64,000 nucleotides of DNA from Mallotus nudiflorus (lineage: Eukaryota; Streptophyta; Magnoliopsida; Malpighiales; Euphorbiaceae), in assembly GCA_947683625.1 (NCBI GenBank), contig CANTUR010000285.1:1-64000 (forward strand), given 5' to 3'. Within the stretch, counting starts at the first letter, position 1, and every line of letters begins with the position of its first letter. Below are positions 1 through 13,087 of this stretch, one piece after another. The translations under genes were made by a program, and so were the position numbers. Under the pieces are notes generated by a model that was not told the origin of the DNA, did no database searches, and saw only the letters and a program-made list of their open reading frames with translations.

Positions 1-975
1 TTTAAGTTCAACAACTTCATTGTAAAAAAAAAAATTGAAACACCAAGGCTTCATTTATTTGCGGAAAATATTTTCCAACTAGATAAATTATATACTAGAA
101 AAGAGGGGATTGTTTAGATACCCCTTTTTCTTTAATATAAGCTACTGTTTGTTTGTTGTAATATAGATGCTCAAAGAGGGTTTAAACATGGAGGTGCTAT
201 TGATGCCATTGCCAAGTCTTTAGTGAGTCTATCTATTTTCTCACTCGTCTAAAAAAAAGTACTCTCTAACTATAACTATAACTATAACTAATTATAGTTA
301 TAGAGTACTTTTTGGAAAATATTTTCATACTTTTTAAAAAAAATATTTTTCAAAGAAAATATTTTTCTATATTTGGTGTGCAACATTAAAAAAGATAATA
401 AATGAAGAGAGAGGACATTGAAAAATAAAAGGGAATTGAAAAACGTATTGAAAAATGTACATGGTCTCATTCAAGATAATAAATGAGGAGAAAAAACATT
501 AAAAAAGTATTGAAAAATATTTTCTCATTCTTAAAATGAGAAATCATTTTCCCTTGTTTTGAAGTAATTTTCCTTTGACTGATATATTATTTTTCTTTGA
601 TTTATTTTTTCTAGGTAATCCAAATACTTAAAAATAAAGAAAAATATTTTTCACAAATAAACAAAATATAAAAAAGCAAAAATTAAAAAATTGATACATC
701 AAAAATGTAATTTTTCTTTTTCAAGTCAGTCAAGTCAAAGTTTTTTGTTTATTTATTTATTTTGTTATGTTTTTTTTTTGTGTGTTTAATGGTAATGTGA
801 ATAGTTGGATTTTAATTATTTTTATCATTTTTAAATGCTGTTAATGTTTTGTTTATATTATGTTAAAGTTATTTTTTTTTATTAGTTGCTTTGCTATATG
901 AATTTTCTTTTTCATACATTCTAAATTATATGTCTCCAGGTGGTTGATAAAATATTGTTGTTTGGTTATTTCTTT
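1..975. other. AT-rich intergenic DNA with possible decayed MITE
   Basis: No gene is visible. Copies of a palindromic motif around GGAAAATATTTTCC occur near 63-76 and in weaker form near 635-650. About 22 bases at 54-80 match the reverse complement of about 630-660 at roughly four positions in five, which would fit the inverted ends of a degraded 600-bp MITE. A hairpin with perfect 12-bp arms (254-265 against 302-313) lies inside it. I could not find a target-site duplication, so the MITE reading is only a suggestion. Confidence 0.35.
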
Positions 976-980
976 ATTTT

Positions 981-1302
981 TATTATGAATGTGAATGAAC
1001 AATATATTGCTTTGTGAACGAACAATATATTGCTTGTGAGAGAATAGTACTCAAATAGTGAAAAGAAAATCTCTATATAAAGGGATTGAAATTCATTAAT
1101 GAGGATGTTAAGATTAAGAAGAAGAAAAGATAGATTACTCTCCAAATTCTTTCAATATTATAGTTCTCTAAATTCTCTCCAAACTCTTTCTAAATTCTCT
1201 CAAAATCATTCTACTATAAAATATTTTTCTTCTAGTTAAATACTACTAAATTCAAGTTTAGTTCTATAACAAAATAAGTAATTTAATCTTTATTTCACAA
1301 CA
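981..1302 (+). repeat. 5' LTR of the first copia element
   Basis: The 322-bp LTR begins TATTATGAATG and ends CACAACA. It carries a local tandem duplication near 989-1037 (GAACAATATATTGCTT repeated after about 25 bp) and a TATA box at 1073-1082. It is followed directly by the primer-binding region. Confidence 0.95.
1073..1082 (+). promoter_or_regulatory. LTR TATA box
   Basis: CTATATAAAG lies about 90 bp into the LTR and is preserved in the 3' copy at about 6952-6961. Its position suits the U3 promoter of a copia element. Function is inferred from motif and place only. Confidence 0.6.
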
Positions 1303-1318
1303 CGTTATCAGCACGAGG
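1303..1318 (+). other. Primer-binding region of the first copia element
   Basis: CGTTATCAGCACGAGG follows the 5' LTR directly, where the minus-strand primer site must lie. It contains a TTATCA core resembling the TGGTATCAGAGC site used by many plant elements but diverges after it. The priming tRNA was not determined. Confidence 0.55.
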
Positions 1319-2155
1319 AGCTCTCGATCAAAATAATAAGGTACATATTTCTTAATATTTAATATTTATTAATATATTAGTTGATTATATATTATCATGG
1401 ATGGCTATGCCTCCTACTAATTTATATATTTATATTTATTTCTTCAATCTAACTTTATATTAATTGTTATTTTTATTTTGTTTTACTAACTACACCATTG
1501 ATGCAAATATTGCTAGAAATGGTTCTAACCTTATGGATGGCTATGCCTGCCTACCAATTTATATTTATGTACATTTATTTTTTATTATTTTATGTTAATG
1601 GAAGGCTATACCCCATTTTATATTAATGGACGGTTTTGCCCCATATTTATACATATCGTTATGTTAACTCACTTGCTATAAATAATCATATCAACATTAT
1701 TTATTGATTTTACTTTATATAATTTATTTCTCAATATATTATATTAAAAAAAAAAAATTCTAACGGCTATATTTTTATTACTAACGGTAATATAACGGTA
1801 ATAAAAGGCTATATTTTTCATTATAAATAGATGAGCTATAAATGTTATTCATTCACACAAATTCATACATTTTCTCTTTCTCTCTTTACTCTAAATTATA
1901 AACATGATTTGGTATATTTATATTTGTGTTTTGATCATGACTATTATAATAGTTTTAGGAATAATTAATATGGAAGATGATTTTCTATTTGATATAATTT
2001 TAAGTATTATTGTATCATTTTTTGTACCACTATTATTTCTTGCAATATTCATTCATGATATAATTAATTAGTAAATTCTGATCATGTTTGATTTTTTTTA
2101 GTAGTCATCAAATTTATGACTTCTAATTGAGTTATTTTTTTTATTAGTTATCATA

Positions 2156-3163
2156 ATGACAAATCTAGCAAAGCTTGAGTTCGTTGCTCTTGACATCACG
2201 GGGAAAAAATTATATGTCTTGGATTCTAGATGTAGAGATGCATTTTCAATCAATGGGGTTAATTGATATCATAAAAGAAAATAATAACACCTCATTGCAA
2301 GATAAAGCCAAGTCTATAATTTTTCTCCGTCGTCATCTTGATGAAGGATTAAAATGTGAATATTTGACTGTCAAAGATCCAAGTGTTCTTTGGAAGGATC
2401 TAAAAGACAGATATGATCATCAAAGAGATGTAATACTACCAGTAGTCACTGATGAATGGAGAGCTTTACGCTTTCAAGATTTCAAAAAAGTGAGTGACTA
2501 TAATTCTGCAATGTTCAGAATAGTATCACAATTAAAATTCTATGGACAGACAGTCACAGATGAGGATATGATGGAGAAAACTTACTCCACATTTCATGCA
2601 TCAAATGTTACACTGCAACAACAATACAGGATGCAAAGATTTAAAAAATATTCTGAACTAATTTCATGCCTACTGGTAGCTGAGAAAAATAATGAACTCT
2701 TGATGAAAAATCATCAATCCCGTCCCACTGGCTCAATAGCATTTCCAGAAGCAAATGCTACAAATTATTTCAGATATAAAAATTACAATAGCCGTGGACG
2801 TGGGAGAGGTAGAGGTCGTGGACGTGGAAGAGGTCAATTCTTTGGCCATGGTCGTGGGAAATAAATATAATAATACTCCACAACAAACTCAGACTCAACC
2901 TCAAAAGAAGTTAAAATCAGTCATCAGTGGTGTTCAAGAAAGGCCTCAATATAAGTCTGAAACTGTGTGTTTTCAGATGTGGTAGTAAATGACACTGGTC
3001 ACGAATTTGTCGAACACCACCACATCTTTGCCAACTTTATAATGCATCATTGAAAGGCAAAGAAAAGGAAATAAACTTCAATGAGCATCATACTCATGTT
3101 AATGATACAACTCATTTAGATGTTTCTGATTTTATTGATGATTTTATTGACAATGAAAATTGA
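2156..3163 (+). pseudogene. gag of the first copia element, frameshifted
   Basis: The reading frame opens at ATG 2156-2158 with MTNLAKLEFVALDI, a start common in plant copia Gag. After 17 residues an A-run at 2204-2209 holds one extra base, and the remaining Gag (capsid region, then a Gly-Arg repeat near 2790-2850) continues in the next frame to a TAA at 2862-2864. Further coding remnants continue in other frames. A CCHC zinc knuckle (C-x2-C-x4-H-x4-C) spans about 2967-3012, but it contains a frame change and a TGA just before its histidine. The tail is acidic and ends at 3161-3163. Gag would normally form the particle and bind RNA. This copy could not without correction. Confidence 0.88.
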
Positions 3164-3300
3164 GACATCTATAATTTTAAGTATATTGTTATTACTTATT
3201 TGATTCTGAAGAATATGTTATTGTTATGTATGTTATTTTTAAATTAAATAAAATGTCCTACTTTATAATTATTTTATGTTTTTACCTTAATTGATTAATT

Positions 3301-6300
3301 TTGTGTTTATCTATTTTGAAGTTTAATATGGATTGTACTCAACATAAAGACAATATTGGAGATCTCTGCATACCAGATAGTGGTACTACACATACTATCT
3401 TGAAAAATAGAGATTATTTCTCTGAAATAAAGCCCACAAAGGCAGTTGTAAAAACAATATCAGGTCCTGTAGATCTGATTGAAGGAATTGGCAAAGCTAA
3501 ATTTATGTTACCAAATGGAACAAAGTTTATAATGGATGAAGCTTTGTTTTCACCAAAATCAACAAGAAATTTGTTGAGTTTTGATGACATATATCGAAAT
3601 GGGTGTGATACCCAATCTATTACTATAAATGGTAACAAATATTTAAATATAGTTTCCTATGAATCAGGAAAAATGCAAGTATTGGAAAGACTGCCAAAAC
3701 TCCCTACTGGATTGCATTACATGCATATACATGTAATTGAATCAAATATGGCAGTAAAAGAAAAATCTTATGATCCTTCAATAATAAATTTATGGCATGA
3801 CAGATTAGGTCATCCTGGATCAGTAATGATGCGAAGGATAATTGAGAATTCACATGGGCATCCCTTGAAGGGGCAAAGAATTCCTCAATCAAATGAAATG
3901 CCATGTACAGCTTGTTCTCTTGGAAAATTAATCTTGAGACCTTCACCATCTAAAATTCAAAATGAATCACCTATGTTTCTTGAAAGAATTCAAGGTGATA
4001 TATGTGGGCCAATTCACCCACCATGTGGACCATTCAGATATTTTATGGTATTAATTGATGCATCTAGTAGATGGTCACATGTTTGTCTATTGTCAACTCG
4101 TAATGTTGCATTTGCAAGGTTGCTTGCTGAAATTATTAAATTACGAGCATAATTCCCTGATTATACAATCAAGAGGGTAAGACTTGATAATGCTGGTGAA
4201 TTTACATCTCAAGCATTCAATGATTATTGTATGTCTACTGGAATCATTGTTGAGCATCCCATTGCCCATGTACATACTCAAAATGGTTTAGCTGAATCAT
4301 TGATTAAACGACTTCAGTTTATTGCTAGACCATTAATAATGAGAACAAAGCTTCCCATTTCAGTTTGGGGTCATGCAATCCTACATGCTGCTTCATTAAT
4401 TCGCATCAGACCTAGTGCATATCATAAATACTCCCCACTAAAATTGGCATTTGGTCAAGAGCCAAATATTTCTCATCTCAAAATTTTTGGTTGTGCAGTA
4501 TATGTACCCATTGCACCACCTCAGCGCACAAAAATGGGTCCTCAACGAAGATTGGGAATTTATGTTGGGTTTGAAACACCCTCGATTATTAGATATCTTG
4601 AACCTCTAACTGGTGATGTTTTTACAGCACGTTTTGCTGATTGCCAATTTAATGAGGTTGTTTTCCCAACATTAGGAAAAGGGGAGAAAGAAGTGAAAAG
4701 GGATATTTCATGGAATGAACCATCATTATTGCATCTGGATCCTCACACAAAACAATGTGAATTAGAAGTGCAAAAGATTGTGCACTTACAAGCAATTGCA
4801 AATCAATTGCCAGATGCATTTACTGATACAAAAAGAGTGACTAAATCATATATACCAGCAGCCAATGCTCCTGCTCGTTTTGAAATTCCATAAATAAAAT
4901 CTGAGAATAAAGACACTCATGAGTCTAAAACACGCCAGAAGCGTGGAAGACCAATTGGTTCTAAGGATAAAAATCCTCGAAAGAGAAAGGGAGTAGATAA
5001 TCATATTGATAGCGAGGAAAATATCCCTGAAGAAATAGAAAATAAAGAAAGTCATGAAACATTGTCATATACTGTTGCATGTGAAATCATAAATGACAAA
5101 GATGATCCTGAACCAAAATCAGTCATGGAATGTCAAAATAGGCATGATTGGATAAAATGGAAAGATGCTATGCAGGCTGAATTGGACTCACTAAACAAAC
5201 GAAATGTTTTTGGGCCAATTATTCCTATGCCTAAAAATGTGAAACCTGTAGGATACAAGTGGGTCTTTTTACGAAAGAGAAATGAGAAAAATGAAATAAT
5301 AAGGTACAAAGCTAGACTTGTAGCTCAAGGTTTTTCACAAAGGCCAGGAATTGATTATGATGAAACGTATTCTCCTGTTATGGATGCAATTACGTTCAGG
5401 TATCTGATTAGCCTAGTAGTTTCTAAGAAATTAGAAATGCGTCTTATGGATGTTGTGACTGCTTATTTGTATGGATCACTTGATAGTGACATTTATATGA
5501 AAATCCCTGAAGGATTTAAAATGCCTGAAGCATTAAGTACAAAACCCAAAGAAATGTATTCGATCAAGCTCCAGAGATCTTTATATGGGTTAAAACAGTC
5601 TGGGCGCATGTGGTATAATCGTTTAAGCGATTATTTGATTAATAAAGGATATGTGAGTAATATTATTTGCCCATGCATTTTTATTAAGAAAAAAATATCC
5701 GGATTTGTGATTATAGCTGTATATGTTGATGATTTGAATATCATTGGAACAAAAAATGAGATCCATGAAGCAACAGTATACTTAAAGAAAGAATTTGAAA
5801 TGAAAGATCTTGGAAAAACCAAGTATTGCCTTGGTTTACAAATTGAGCAAATGCACAATGGGATATTTGTGCATCAATCAAATTACACAGAAAAGATCTT
5901 GAAACGCTTTAATATGGATAAAGCAAATCCTTTAAGTACTCCAATGGTCATTAGATCACTCAATATTGAAACTAATCCATTTCGACCCTGTGAAGAAAAT
6001 GAAGAAATTCTTGATCCTGAATTTCCATATCTTAGTGCCATTGGAGCTCTAATGTATCTTGCTAATTGTACTAGACCTGACATTTCTTTTGCAGTTAATT
6101 TATTAGCGAGGTTCAGTTCAGCTCCAACAAAAAGGCATTGGAAAGGGGTCAAACATATACTTCGATACCTTCGAGGAAATGTTGATTTGGGTTTATTTTA
6201 TTCTAACAATTCAAAACAAGAATTGATTGGTTATGCAGATGCAGGGCATTTATCTGATCCTCATAAAGCGAAATCTCAAACAGGCTATGTGTTCACAAAT

Positions 6301-6720
6301 AATGGAACTGCAATTTCTTGGCGTTCCCAGAAACAAACGCTTGTCACTACTTCCTCAAATCATTCTGAAATTATTGCACTACATGAAGCAAGTAGAGAGT
6401 GTGTGTGGCTTAGATCAATGACACATCATATTGAAGAATCTTGTGGTTTTCCAGTCAACAAAAGTCCAACAATTTTATATGAAGATAATGCAGCATGCAT
6501 TGCACAGTTAAGGGAAGGATATATCAAAAGTGATAGAACCAAACATATACCTCCAAGATTCTTTTCATACACTCAATAACTAATAAAAGACAATCATATA
6601 GATATCAAGTATATTCAGTCTAGCCAGAATTCAGCTGATCTTTTCACAAAGACACTTCCAACTACAATCTTTAGAAAGCACGTTCACGATATTGGAATGC
6701 GACATCTACATACTATGTGA
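3301..6720 (+). pseudogene. pol polyprotein of the first copia element, three nonsense codons
   Basis: One frame runs from about 3301 to the natural stop at 6718-6720. In order: protease with DSGTTHTI near 3376; the GAG-pre-integrase zinc region (LWHDRLGH and a later CxxC, 3790-3920); integrase core with acidic residues in QGDICGP, RLDNAGEF and LAESLIKR; reverse transcriptase with YVDD at 5722-5733; RNase H with YADAGH and SSNHSEI and ending in the usual copia tail. In-frame stops interrupt it at 4150-4152 (within the integrase core), 4891-4893 (integrase to RT linker) and 6577-6579 (RNase H). Two of them are TAA where related elements commonly have CAA, which fits C-to-T change. Catalytic motifs of RT are intact, so decay is recent. 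Confidence 0.93.
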
Positions 6721-6848
6721 AGGAAGATTATACATATCAACTTGAGGGGGAGAATATCATGCACTGTACTCTTTTTCCTTAAGCTAAAGTTTTTCCCACT
6801 GGGTTTTATTTAGCAAGGTTTTAACGAGGCAGTTGCAAAATATTGTTA

Positions 6849-6860
6849 TTCAAGGGGGAG
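6849..6860 (+). other. Polypurine tract
   Basis: TTCAAGGGGGAG directly abuts the 3' LTR and would prime plus-strand synthesis. A second polypurine-like stretch, CTTGAGGGGGAGAAT, lies about 110 bp upstream near 6741-6755. Confidence 0.8.
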
Positions 6861-7181
6861 TATTATGAATGTGAATGAACAATATATTGCTTGTGAATGA
6901 ACAATATATTGCTTGTGAGAGAATAATACTCAAATAGTGAAAAGAAAATCTCTATATAAAGGGATTGAAATTCATTAATGAGGATGTTAAGATTAAGAAG
7001 AAGAAAAGATAGATTACTCTCTAAATTCTTTCAATATTATAGTTCTTTAAATTCTCTCCAAACTCTTTCTAAATTCTCTCAAAATCATTCTACTATAAAA
7101 TATTTTTCTTCTAGTTAAATACTACTAAATTCAAGTTTAGTTCTATAACAAAATAAGTAATTTAATCTTTATTTCACAACA
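6861..7181 (+). repeat. 3' LTR of the first copia element
   Basis: This 321-bp copy matches 981-1302 except for about four substitutions and one single-base indel by eye. It starts directly after a polypurine tract and is followed by ATTTT, the same five bases that precede the 5' LTR. Confidence 0.95.
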
Positions 7182-7186
7182 ATTTT

Positions 7187-8791
7187 CAATTAGTTGTTAT
7201 TGCGTAATTAATCTTATTTTTATTTTATTTTATTTTCTTATTTTGTTTATTCTCAGTCGTGGTTTATATGACTTATTAAATTGAATTACATTGTAATCGT
7301 TTCTTTCTACTTTGATTTTCAAGAATTTGACTTTGTTATTTCTTTTCTAGGTTTTTATGGGACTAATTATTCTTAAATTTCAGGATAAATGAATTAGGGC
7401 ATCAATTTGGTCACTATTTGAATAGACTTTATTTTATAACTCTTTATTTTTATTTGTATTTTTATATTTATTATCTTTATGTGTGTGCGAAAAGAATGTA
7501 ATCATATCTCCTTCCCCCGTTTCTCTTTTACTTTTATCTATTTTTGTCTTTTTTATTTATTTGTGTTTTGATTGTATGATTGTGATGGATAATGGACAAA
7601 ATTGCAAGAAACTAAATTAATTACTAATTTGAACTCAATTGTAAAATTAGAAATTATTTGGAGGCAACTGCAATTTTACATATAAATAAGAAAATTATTT
7701 CATAATTAAAATTAATAAAATATAAAATATAAATGGAGGCTAACCACAAAGTTGAGTGAATTTTCAAAAACAGTCTATTTTCGAACCCAATCTTTAAGAA
7801 CAGTTGTTAGAGAATCTCTATGAAATCCAGTTGTTGTAAAATTTTTTCAGGTTTCATTCGAGTGGCGACTCCTATATTTGATATGGACTTAAAGTGCATG
7901 TTGTATTTCTTTGTGAGTTCTGAATTCACATAATGCCGTAATCACTAAATATTTAAGCGTACACATATCTATAAGTTAATTTAAATGGTGGATTTGCACA
8001 TTTCAATTTTAACAAAATATTATTTGAATTACTTCATATTTAGATAACTTCTGGAGTTTAAATCAAAATGTATAAATAACTGTTTTCATTGTTATAGTTT
8101 TATTTGAATCAAACTGTAATATATACAAAAACATGGCCATCCTCAAATTGAATTAGTCCCGGTGCTTAAAATGCAAGGAAATAATTAAAAATTTAAAAGA
8201 TAATTTTTTCTAACGTTGATGTTATTTTATTTATCTTTTTTTTTTAGCAAGATGTTTATTCATTTTAGTTGAAAAAGAATGTTTGTGCTATTTTTTTTCT
8301 TTCCTAGTTATACATTATTAAAAGATACTTAAAATTATTTTTTTATTCAAATTAAAAAGATATAATCTATGTAAATTTTACTTTATTTATTACTACTATT
8401 TATTGATTCAATATACTCTTATTTAATAACAATAAAAGTAAAATAAAAATAAAATAAATCAAAATCTCCCTGTAATTTTCCAATTAAAAATAGATGACTT
8501 ATGGCTGAATTAATTAAAAATGGAAAAATAATATTTATGCTCAATTTCCAATAATAACCCTCATTATATTAGTCAACTACAAAAGAACATAGGGAGAAAA
8601 TAATAAACTACATATAAGGCGAATGCTGCGCTATGCAGATTTTGGTTTCACCGTATAACAGTAATTGAAGACCGTCTATTATTCCCCACCAAAAAAAAAA
8701 AAAATCCTCAAATAAAAATTTTACCGGAAAATCCTAGCATTTTCTACGCACCCAAACACTCCTTTCTCTTTTCTGTCCTCAATAAATAAAA
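7187..8791. other. Intergenic DNA and PTB3 promoter region
   Basis: No coding sequence or repeat of note is recognised. The last few hundred bases must hold the promoter and 5' leader of the downstream PTB gene. I could not single out a convincing TATA box. Confidence 0.4.
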
Positions 8792-8805
8792 ACGACTCAC
8801 TATAG
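8792..8805 (+). other. 14-base match to the phage T7 promoter core
   Basis: ACGACTCACTATAG is identical to positions -13 to +1 of the T7 RNA polymerase promoter and ends two bases before the PTB3 start codon at 8808. In the plant it has no expected role. It may be chance or a trace of vector or adaptor sequence. Confidence 0.6.
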
Positions 8806-8807
8806 AG

Positions 8808-9068
8808 ATGTCAACCTCAGGGCAACCTCAATTCCGATACACGCAGACACCATCGAAGGTGTTGCATCTGCGAAATCTTCCATGGGAATGTACAGAGGAA
8901 GAGCTCGTCGAGCTCTGTAAACCTTTCGGGAAGATTGTTAATACTAAGTGTAACGTCGGCGCTAATCGCAATCAAGCTTTTGTTGAATTCGTAAGTCGCT
9001 GCTTAATTTTTTTTTTGGGTTAAACATAGAAAATTGTGAATTAGTTTTGTAGTTTTTGTTGAAATTAG

Positions 9069-9111
<43 letters not shown>

Positions 9112-12100
9112 GTGTTAAGTTGGTTGATTCTGTTTGGTGTTAAGTGGGTTGATTCTGTTTAGTGTTAAGCGGGTTGATTTTGCTTATAAATTTCAATTTT
9201 TTCAGTGAAATTTATTGTATTGTTTTGAAAGTCTAAAGAAAAATGCAACGATTCAATTTTTATGTTTTAGTTAATGATTATGTTTAGAGAATTCATAGTT
9301 GCTGGAATATGGTTCTTGTAATGTTGTGGTATGACTTTGCAAGAATTCATTTGAATTATTTCGTGCAATTTGTTATGAATAAGTGAGTCACAAAACAATC
9401 TTCTTTTTGCAGTCAGACTTAAATCAGGCTATTCAGATGGTTTCTTACTATGCATCATCATCTGAGCCTGCACAAGTCCGTGGTAAGACCGTGTACATTC
9501 AATACTCAAATAGACATGAAATTGTCAACAACAAGAGTCCAGGTGATGTTCCTGGAAATGTATTGCTTGTCACAATTGAGGGCGTTGAAGCTGGTGATGT
9601 TACCATTGAAGTTATACACTTGGTAAGTGGTTTTTCTATCTGGCTTGTGCCAGGACGATAATGTCTCTGAAATTAATTTTTGCACATCTGTGTTTTGTTT
9701 AGTTCAGCAATTAGGTGTTCATATATTTTGTTAGTACTTTAGTATTATGTTAGAAATTGGTTTGCGGCATGTGGAAGGAATGTATGTTTAAACACTCAGA
9801 TAGACATCTCTGTAGTTGAGAAGTAACATGATGCAAAAGAAATATCTCAGCTATTTCTGCTATCACCTTCATAATTGAACTGCTGTTTTTTTGGGGGAGC
9901 TTCGCTCTGCCTGAATATCATTAGAGATTTGGAAATGCTTATAGACATGAAATCTAGACAAATTTTGTAGGATTTTTTAACACTTGGTGTAAATCTCAGC
10001 AAGAAAAATTCTTCAAAATACTGCATCAGACAAGATCTGATTCATTTAATTGATCTCTTTTCTTTTGTGTGGTTTCTTGTACAAGAGTAGTTGATGAATT
10101 ATAGCATTGATGCTATCATTGTTATTATGTTTGCTATATGAAGTGGCGTAGTTACTAAGCAATTCGAGGGTGAACTGTCTGAAAACCTTTCCTTTTCATT
10201 TCCTTCAAACTTTTATATTTTTTGTAGTTGGTTTTTTCTATAGTTTACTTCCAGTATTTTTCTGCAAATTTTTTTTTTCCAAAACAAAATTTTGGGCAAA
10301 AGATAAGTTCTTCTTTTCTTATATATGGTACAATGGTAGCATCCCTATCGGATGTTGTATTAATTACGAGTCAATTTTAATTGAAATTAGTTGAATACAG
10401 ATGGTGAAGTTCTTATTTAAAATCTTCTGTTGGAGACAGTTTGGATATGTTATCATGTACGTCATACTCCTTTCTAAGGTCTATCTTGACGCATATATGT
10501 ACAGGTGTTATTCTGCACTTATTTCTCAAATATTTTGGGCCTTTGAACTTTATTGATTTCTGTTCATGCTTTCTATGGCCCCATTTGGTGTATAGTGCAA
10601 TATATTTGTAATATTTTCTTTCGGTGTGTGATCATACGTAGTTAAACTTTGTTTCAGGTATTTTCTGCTTTTGGCTTTGTTCACAAAATTGCTACTTTTG
10701 AGAAGGCAGCTGGTTTCCAGGTGAGTTTTTAAAAATTGTTTGGTCTTTTTGTTTTTGCATTTGCTTTTAAGTAGCAAGGTCAATTCATGGAATATCTTGA
10801 TCCTAGCAGGCACTCATTCAATTCACTGATGCGGAGACTGCTTCTTCAGCGAGGAATGCGTTGGATGGGAGAAGCATACCAAAGTATAACTTCTTTCTCT
10901 TCCCTAAATATTCACATCAAATTCTTCACATTTAAATTTTAGATTTAGCTAGTCTGGCAGGTGCATGAGTTGTAATTTCTTATTTGTTTATAAAATTTCA
11001 GGTACTTGCTTCCCAATCATGTTGATTCGTGTCATCTGCGCATTTCATATTCTGCACACACGGATCTTAATATCAAGTTCCAGTCTCACAGGAGCAGGTA
11101 AAGAACTTAGGATGTTGATATTTAGATGTTTTCTAATGGTTCTATGTTTGATCATGTTTGTTGCTCAGAATCCTCCATCTCGTACGTTACTAATTCTGGC
11201 ATTGGAGATTTGGCTAATTGGCATGTGTGCTTTTGTCATCTAGGGATTTAGTGAAGCCTGGTAGCCAGAACACAGATGTGTTGTCATGGCCGCTTAGTAA
11301 TTTCCTTAATCTTTTGACAACAGCTCCATTGCATTTGCACGTGCTATGATCACTCTTCTTTGACAACAGCTCCATTGGATTTGCACATGTTATGATCACT
11401 CTTCTTTATGCTTCAATTTTTGAATGGCATTAAAGGAACTTTTTACTGCAAATCACAAAATATTTATGGTGTTCTAAGTCCTGTTTCTGAACTATTGTTT
11501 GATGCTTGTGCTTTTCCTTGTCCAGCTGTTGTTAGAAATTGCATCCAACAAAGCAACTGCATCTTAATATAGATAATTTATAATCATCTCTAGAAGCTAG
11601 AAAAATTGTTGTAATTAATGCTTTTGTTTAATCTGCAAACATGTTAATGATAAATTTGTTTTTGGTATGGGAATGGGTATAAATCTAAATGATGGTTGGT
11701 TGTTCTGAACTGGTTGGAAATAGGCTACTGTTAATGATTGCAAAAAATATTTAAGATAGTATCATTGGGAGAAAGCTGTAGCTTTCAGAGATTTGCTCAA
11801 AATATGAGATGATTGCTGAGGAGATATGAGTGAAATGGCCATATGCTAGAAATTTTAGACAGCATATTCTGAAATTACACAAACTAATAGGCTGAAGGGG
11901 CTATATAGCAAGTTTCCTGATTTGTACAGTGGGGTGATAGCATGGAGGTGTGTGCATTGTTGCCTTAAGTGTGTGAAAGGGGTGCCACACAATCCTTGTC
12001 TGTTATCTGGATCCCTCGCTGGTAAAGGTCACTACCATTTTCATTTAAGCTTTCAATTTGCCAGTGTTGGCACTGTAACATGAATGCAAAGGATCCCCTG

Positions 12101-13045
12101 GATTTACAAGTTCAGTTATGGGACACAAGTTCTCCTTGTGGATGAACAAAATCTACCATATTTATACTCTGTTCTGTTTCCCTAATTCATCTGAGCAAAG
12201 TAATTACTTTTCTATCATAAAAGTGTCAATTTCTTTTTGACACTAGCTATTTATTTTGATTTTTCTTTTTCATGGATGCTGATCCTATTTTATTGATTTG
12301 CTTTTGTTTTTTATATGCTGGTCATGACAATGCTAAAACAATGAATTTGTTATACTAAGTTAATTTTGTTGTAGGAAATTTTATTTGTGTGTTTGTTCTC
12401 GTAGGAGTATGTGACTTGTCCTTGCGCCATAGGCTGAAGGACTTTTTTGTCACTTACTATGCTTTCCATGTTTAAGTATGCTCAAGGCTAAAGCTTTAAA
12501 AGACGCCCCCTCGTGTCCTATTCTTTATAGTGAATATTGTATGCTATTGTTGCTGCAGAATGGCTAGCTGCAATTGCCAAAACAACAAAGCTTTAACAAC
12601 TTGCTGTCCTTAATTTGTTGTATCATTGCAGAATCCATTTTAGGAATAATTGTTGCAGTTTTCAAATTGGAGAGATGTTTTTGTAATTTAGAGATCCTAA
12701 ATATGTATGTGGTGTAGTTTACCTTCCATTTTGATGAACATTTCTTGGTTGAAGCATTTCACTGAACCTCATGTTTTGAAGCTTCAAATCTTTTTGGCAA
12801 TTGATGATACAAGGTCCCTTTTTCCTTGTTATTGGACCGTCAATCTAGCAGAAGAATATGTTGAGGCAAACATATAAACATTTTGCTGTTTCAGTCATAA
12901 TTTCACATATTAGTATAATTCTGACTGCTTCTGTTTTTATTTTCCCCCCCTCTATTTCCCTGCGTGTACATCATACTTATTCCTGTTTATCTGTGTGTGT
13001 GCTTACTTGTGCATTAATGAAAGCATCCTATGTATATACATATAC

Positions 13046-13087
<42 letters not shown>

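Larger units (their letters stand above)
981..7181 (+). mobile_element. Ty1/copia LTR retrotransposon, full length but with broken ORFs
   Basis: The element is bounded by LTRs at 981-1302 and 6861-7181 and by a perfect 5-bp target duplication, ATTTT, at 976-980 and 7182-7186. Order inside is primer-binding region, gag, protease, integrase, reverse transcriptase, RNase H, polypurine tract. Integrase before RT defines Ty1/copia. The termini are 5'-TA...CA-3' instead of TG...CA. The start is set by the polypurine tract ending at 6860 and by the duplication, which appears only with this boundary. The LTRs differ at about four substitutions and one indel, so insertion is recent. Gag has two frame disruptions and a stop, and pol has three in-frame stops, so this copy cannot encode a complete polyprotein. 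Sublineage not assigned. Confidence 0.96.
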
